In this document: positions 13,904-14,455 of the stretch, in pieces | Layout: every line of letters starts with the position of its first letter | Position numbering within the stretch: the stretch's first letter is position 1 | Source of the DNA: JAJFFW01 sp038531315 | GTDB taxonomy: Bacteria; Pseudomonadota; Alphaproteobacteria; Caulobacterales; Parvularculaceae | Reading direction: 5' to 3' | DNA length: 14,455 nt | Assembly: GCA_038531315.1 (NCBI GenBank) | Contig: JBCBBT010000072.1 | Location: forward strand, 1 to 14,455 | Made by a program: the position numbers and the translations under genes | The notes under the pieces: model-generated | Seen by the model: the letters and a program-made list of their open reading frames with translations, nothing else | Database searches by the model: none | What the model was told of the DNA's origin: nothing

Positions 13904-14455
13904 ATGTCGCCAGACGGCGCTGACGCGTTCGCGGGGGCGGGCGGAATGCGTGTCGTCTGGGTTCCCTTCAAGTCCCATGCCGCGCCAAAATTTGACAGCA
14001 ATGGCTTGGTGACGCGGCCCTCAAACGCTTGGCCCGGCCAGACCGCGCCGCACCGGTTCGCGTCGCACCAGTTTGCGTCGCACCAGTTCGCGTCGAACAA
14101 GTGCGCGCCATGGGCGGCGGTTGAAAGCACAGCCAGCTTCAAAAACGGTCAGCGTCACTCATTCAGCGCAGCTGAGGGGGCGCAGTTAGAGGGGATTTTA
14201 TCCACAACATCGCCATGGCGCGCAATGGGTCAAATGCGAACACGCCGCATTCGATGGGTTTCAGGCGCTTGTCATTGGAATCTGGCGCTCGCAGAGGTCA
14301 TTTTCCACTGCGGGCTGGCTCTTTCTTGGCGGCGGCGAAGCGTCGCCACGCAGACTGAATGCAGCCGCCATCTTAGCCGTTTATGCGGCGTTTCCGGTGG
14401 GGGGCAAATGGTTCTTACGATTTCGGGATTAGCCCGTTCGATGCGGCGTTATGCT
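13904..14455 (+). CDS. Possible partial ORF running off the right edge, product unknown
   Basis: The frame has no stop from 13871 to 14455 (195 codons). Candidate ATGs lie at 13904, 13946, 14225 and 14408; only the one at 14408 has a purine-rich GGTGGGGGG just upstream (14397-14405 region). The translation includes HRFAS HQFAS HQFAS from the tandem repeat, then a stretch unusually rich in W, C, H and R, unlike the other proteins here. No domain is recognised. The frame may be open by chance, or the real gene may start only at 14408 and begin MVLTISGLARSMRRYA. Confidence 0.25.
   Translation, partial: MSPDGADAFAGAGGMRVVWVPFKSHAAPKFDSNGLVTRPSNAWPGQTAPHRFASHQFASHQFASNKCAPWAAVESTASFKNGQRHSFSAAEGAQLEGILSTTSPWRAMGQMRTRRIRWVSGACHWNLALAEVIFHCGLALSWRRRSVATQTECSRHLSRLCGVSGGGQMVLTISGLARSMRRYA
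14036..14110. repeat. 15-bp tandem repeat with pentapeptide-like coding potential
   Basis: Three close units (14051-14065, 14066-14080, 14081-14095; consensus CACCAGTTCGCGTCG) are flanked by one diverged unit on each side. On the - strand they read ANWCD-ANWCD-ANRCG, followed by AVWPG and QAFEG, which resembles the A(N/D)xxx cadence of pentapeptide-repeat proteins; on the + strand they read HRFAS-HQFAS-HQFAS. Confidence 0.75.
14198..14206 (+). promoter_or_regulatory. Perfect-consensus DnaA-box sequence
   Basis: TTATCCACA matches the high-affinity DnaA box. It is single in the visible sequence, so a nine-base match may be coincidental; it could also be a DnaA-regulated site for a gene beyond the edge. 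Confidence 0.35.

Larger units (their letters stand above)
13804..14455. other. 652-bp region without an assignable gene
   Basis: Upstream of the epimerase gene there is a perfect CATCAT-GAA-ATGATG inverted repeat at 13863-13877, a possible operator for it. A 15-bp tandem array lies at 14036-14110 and a DnaA-box sequence at 14198. Two opposed frames are open: - strand 13822-14148 (TTG start only), and + strand from 13871 to the window end. Neither has a good ribosome-binding site or recognisable domain. The composition reads as unfamiliar in both. Confidence 0.5.

Noticed and set aside
13822..14148. - strand frame holding the pentapeptide-like repeat, considered as a CDS
   Set aside because: Only a TTG start is available, no Shine-Dalgarno precedes it, and nothing outside the repeat is recognisable; kept as a repeat and finding only.
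1..14455. Defence, CRISPR, toxin-antitoxin or mobile-element system
   Set aside because: No Cas, nuclease, transposase, integrase, reverse transcriptase or spaced repeat array is visible; the two tandem repeats have contiguous 15-bp units without spacers.

Overview
This 14.5 kb window looks like ordinary chromosome from a GC-rich alphaproteobacterium. That placement is an inference: it rests on alphaproteobacterial-looking acetolactate synthase (ThDP motif GDAS rather than GDGS), TrxB and LeuA sequences and on GC-biased codon use. The densest part is metabolic. I see no CRISPR array, transposase, phage gene, rRNA or tRNA.

Positions 1-6455 (+ strand) form one tightly packed branched-chain amino acid gene string: the 3' part of the acetolactate synthase large subunit gene (ilvB/ilvI), its regulatory subunit (ilvN/ilvH), an unrecognised 130-codon gene, a 43-codon leucine-rich small ORF, then leuA, leuC, leuD and leuB. 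Most junctions are overlaps or gaps of a few bases, so co-transcription is likely. Together the products make 2-acetolactate, then carry 2-ketoisovalerate through isopropylmalate to 2-ketoisocaproate. ilvC and ilvD are not in the window. The two points most worth following up are the leucine-rich small ORF overlapping the leuA start and a 15-bp tandem repeat that gives LeuA an unusual N-terminal extension.

Positions 6503-7986 (- strand) hold trxB followed by msrA, a functional pair: thioredoxin reductase supplies the electrons that recycle methionine sulfoxide reductase. Positions 8236-10780 (+ strand) hold a small ABM-like ferredoxin-fold protein, a fumarylacetoacetate hydrolase family protein and an HSL-family alpha/beta hydrolase, separated by roughly 146-bp gaps. 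A glycine-zipper lipoprotein gene (- strand, 10933-11289) ends in a clear intrinsic terminator. A CurA/PTGR-type NADP-dependent oxidoreductase (+, 11579-12616) converges with an N-acylglucosamine 2-epimerase family gene (-, 12625-13803), with only 8 bp between their stops.

Positions 13804-14455 contain no gene I can assign. They hold a 15-bp tandem repeat with pentapeptide-like coding potential on the - strand, one perfect DnaA-box sequence, and a + strand frame that stays open from 13871 to the window edge. I found no convincing new multi-gene system here; the novelty candidates are small and local.
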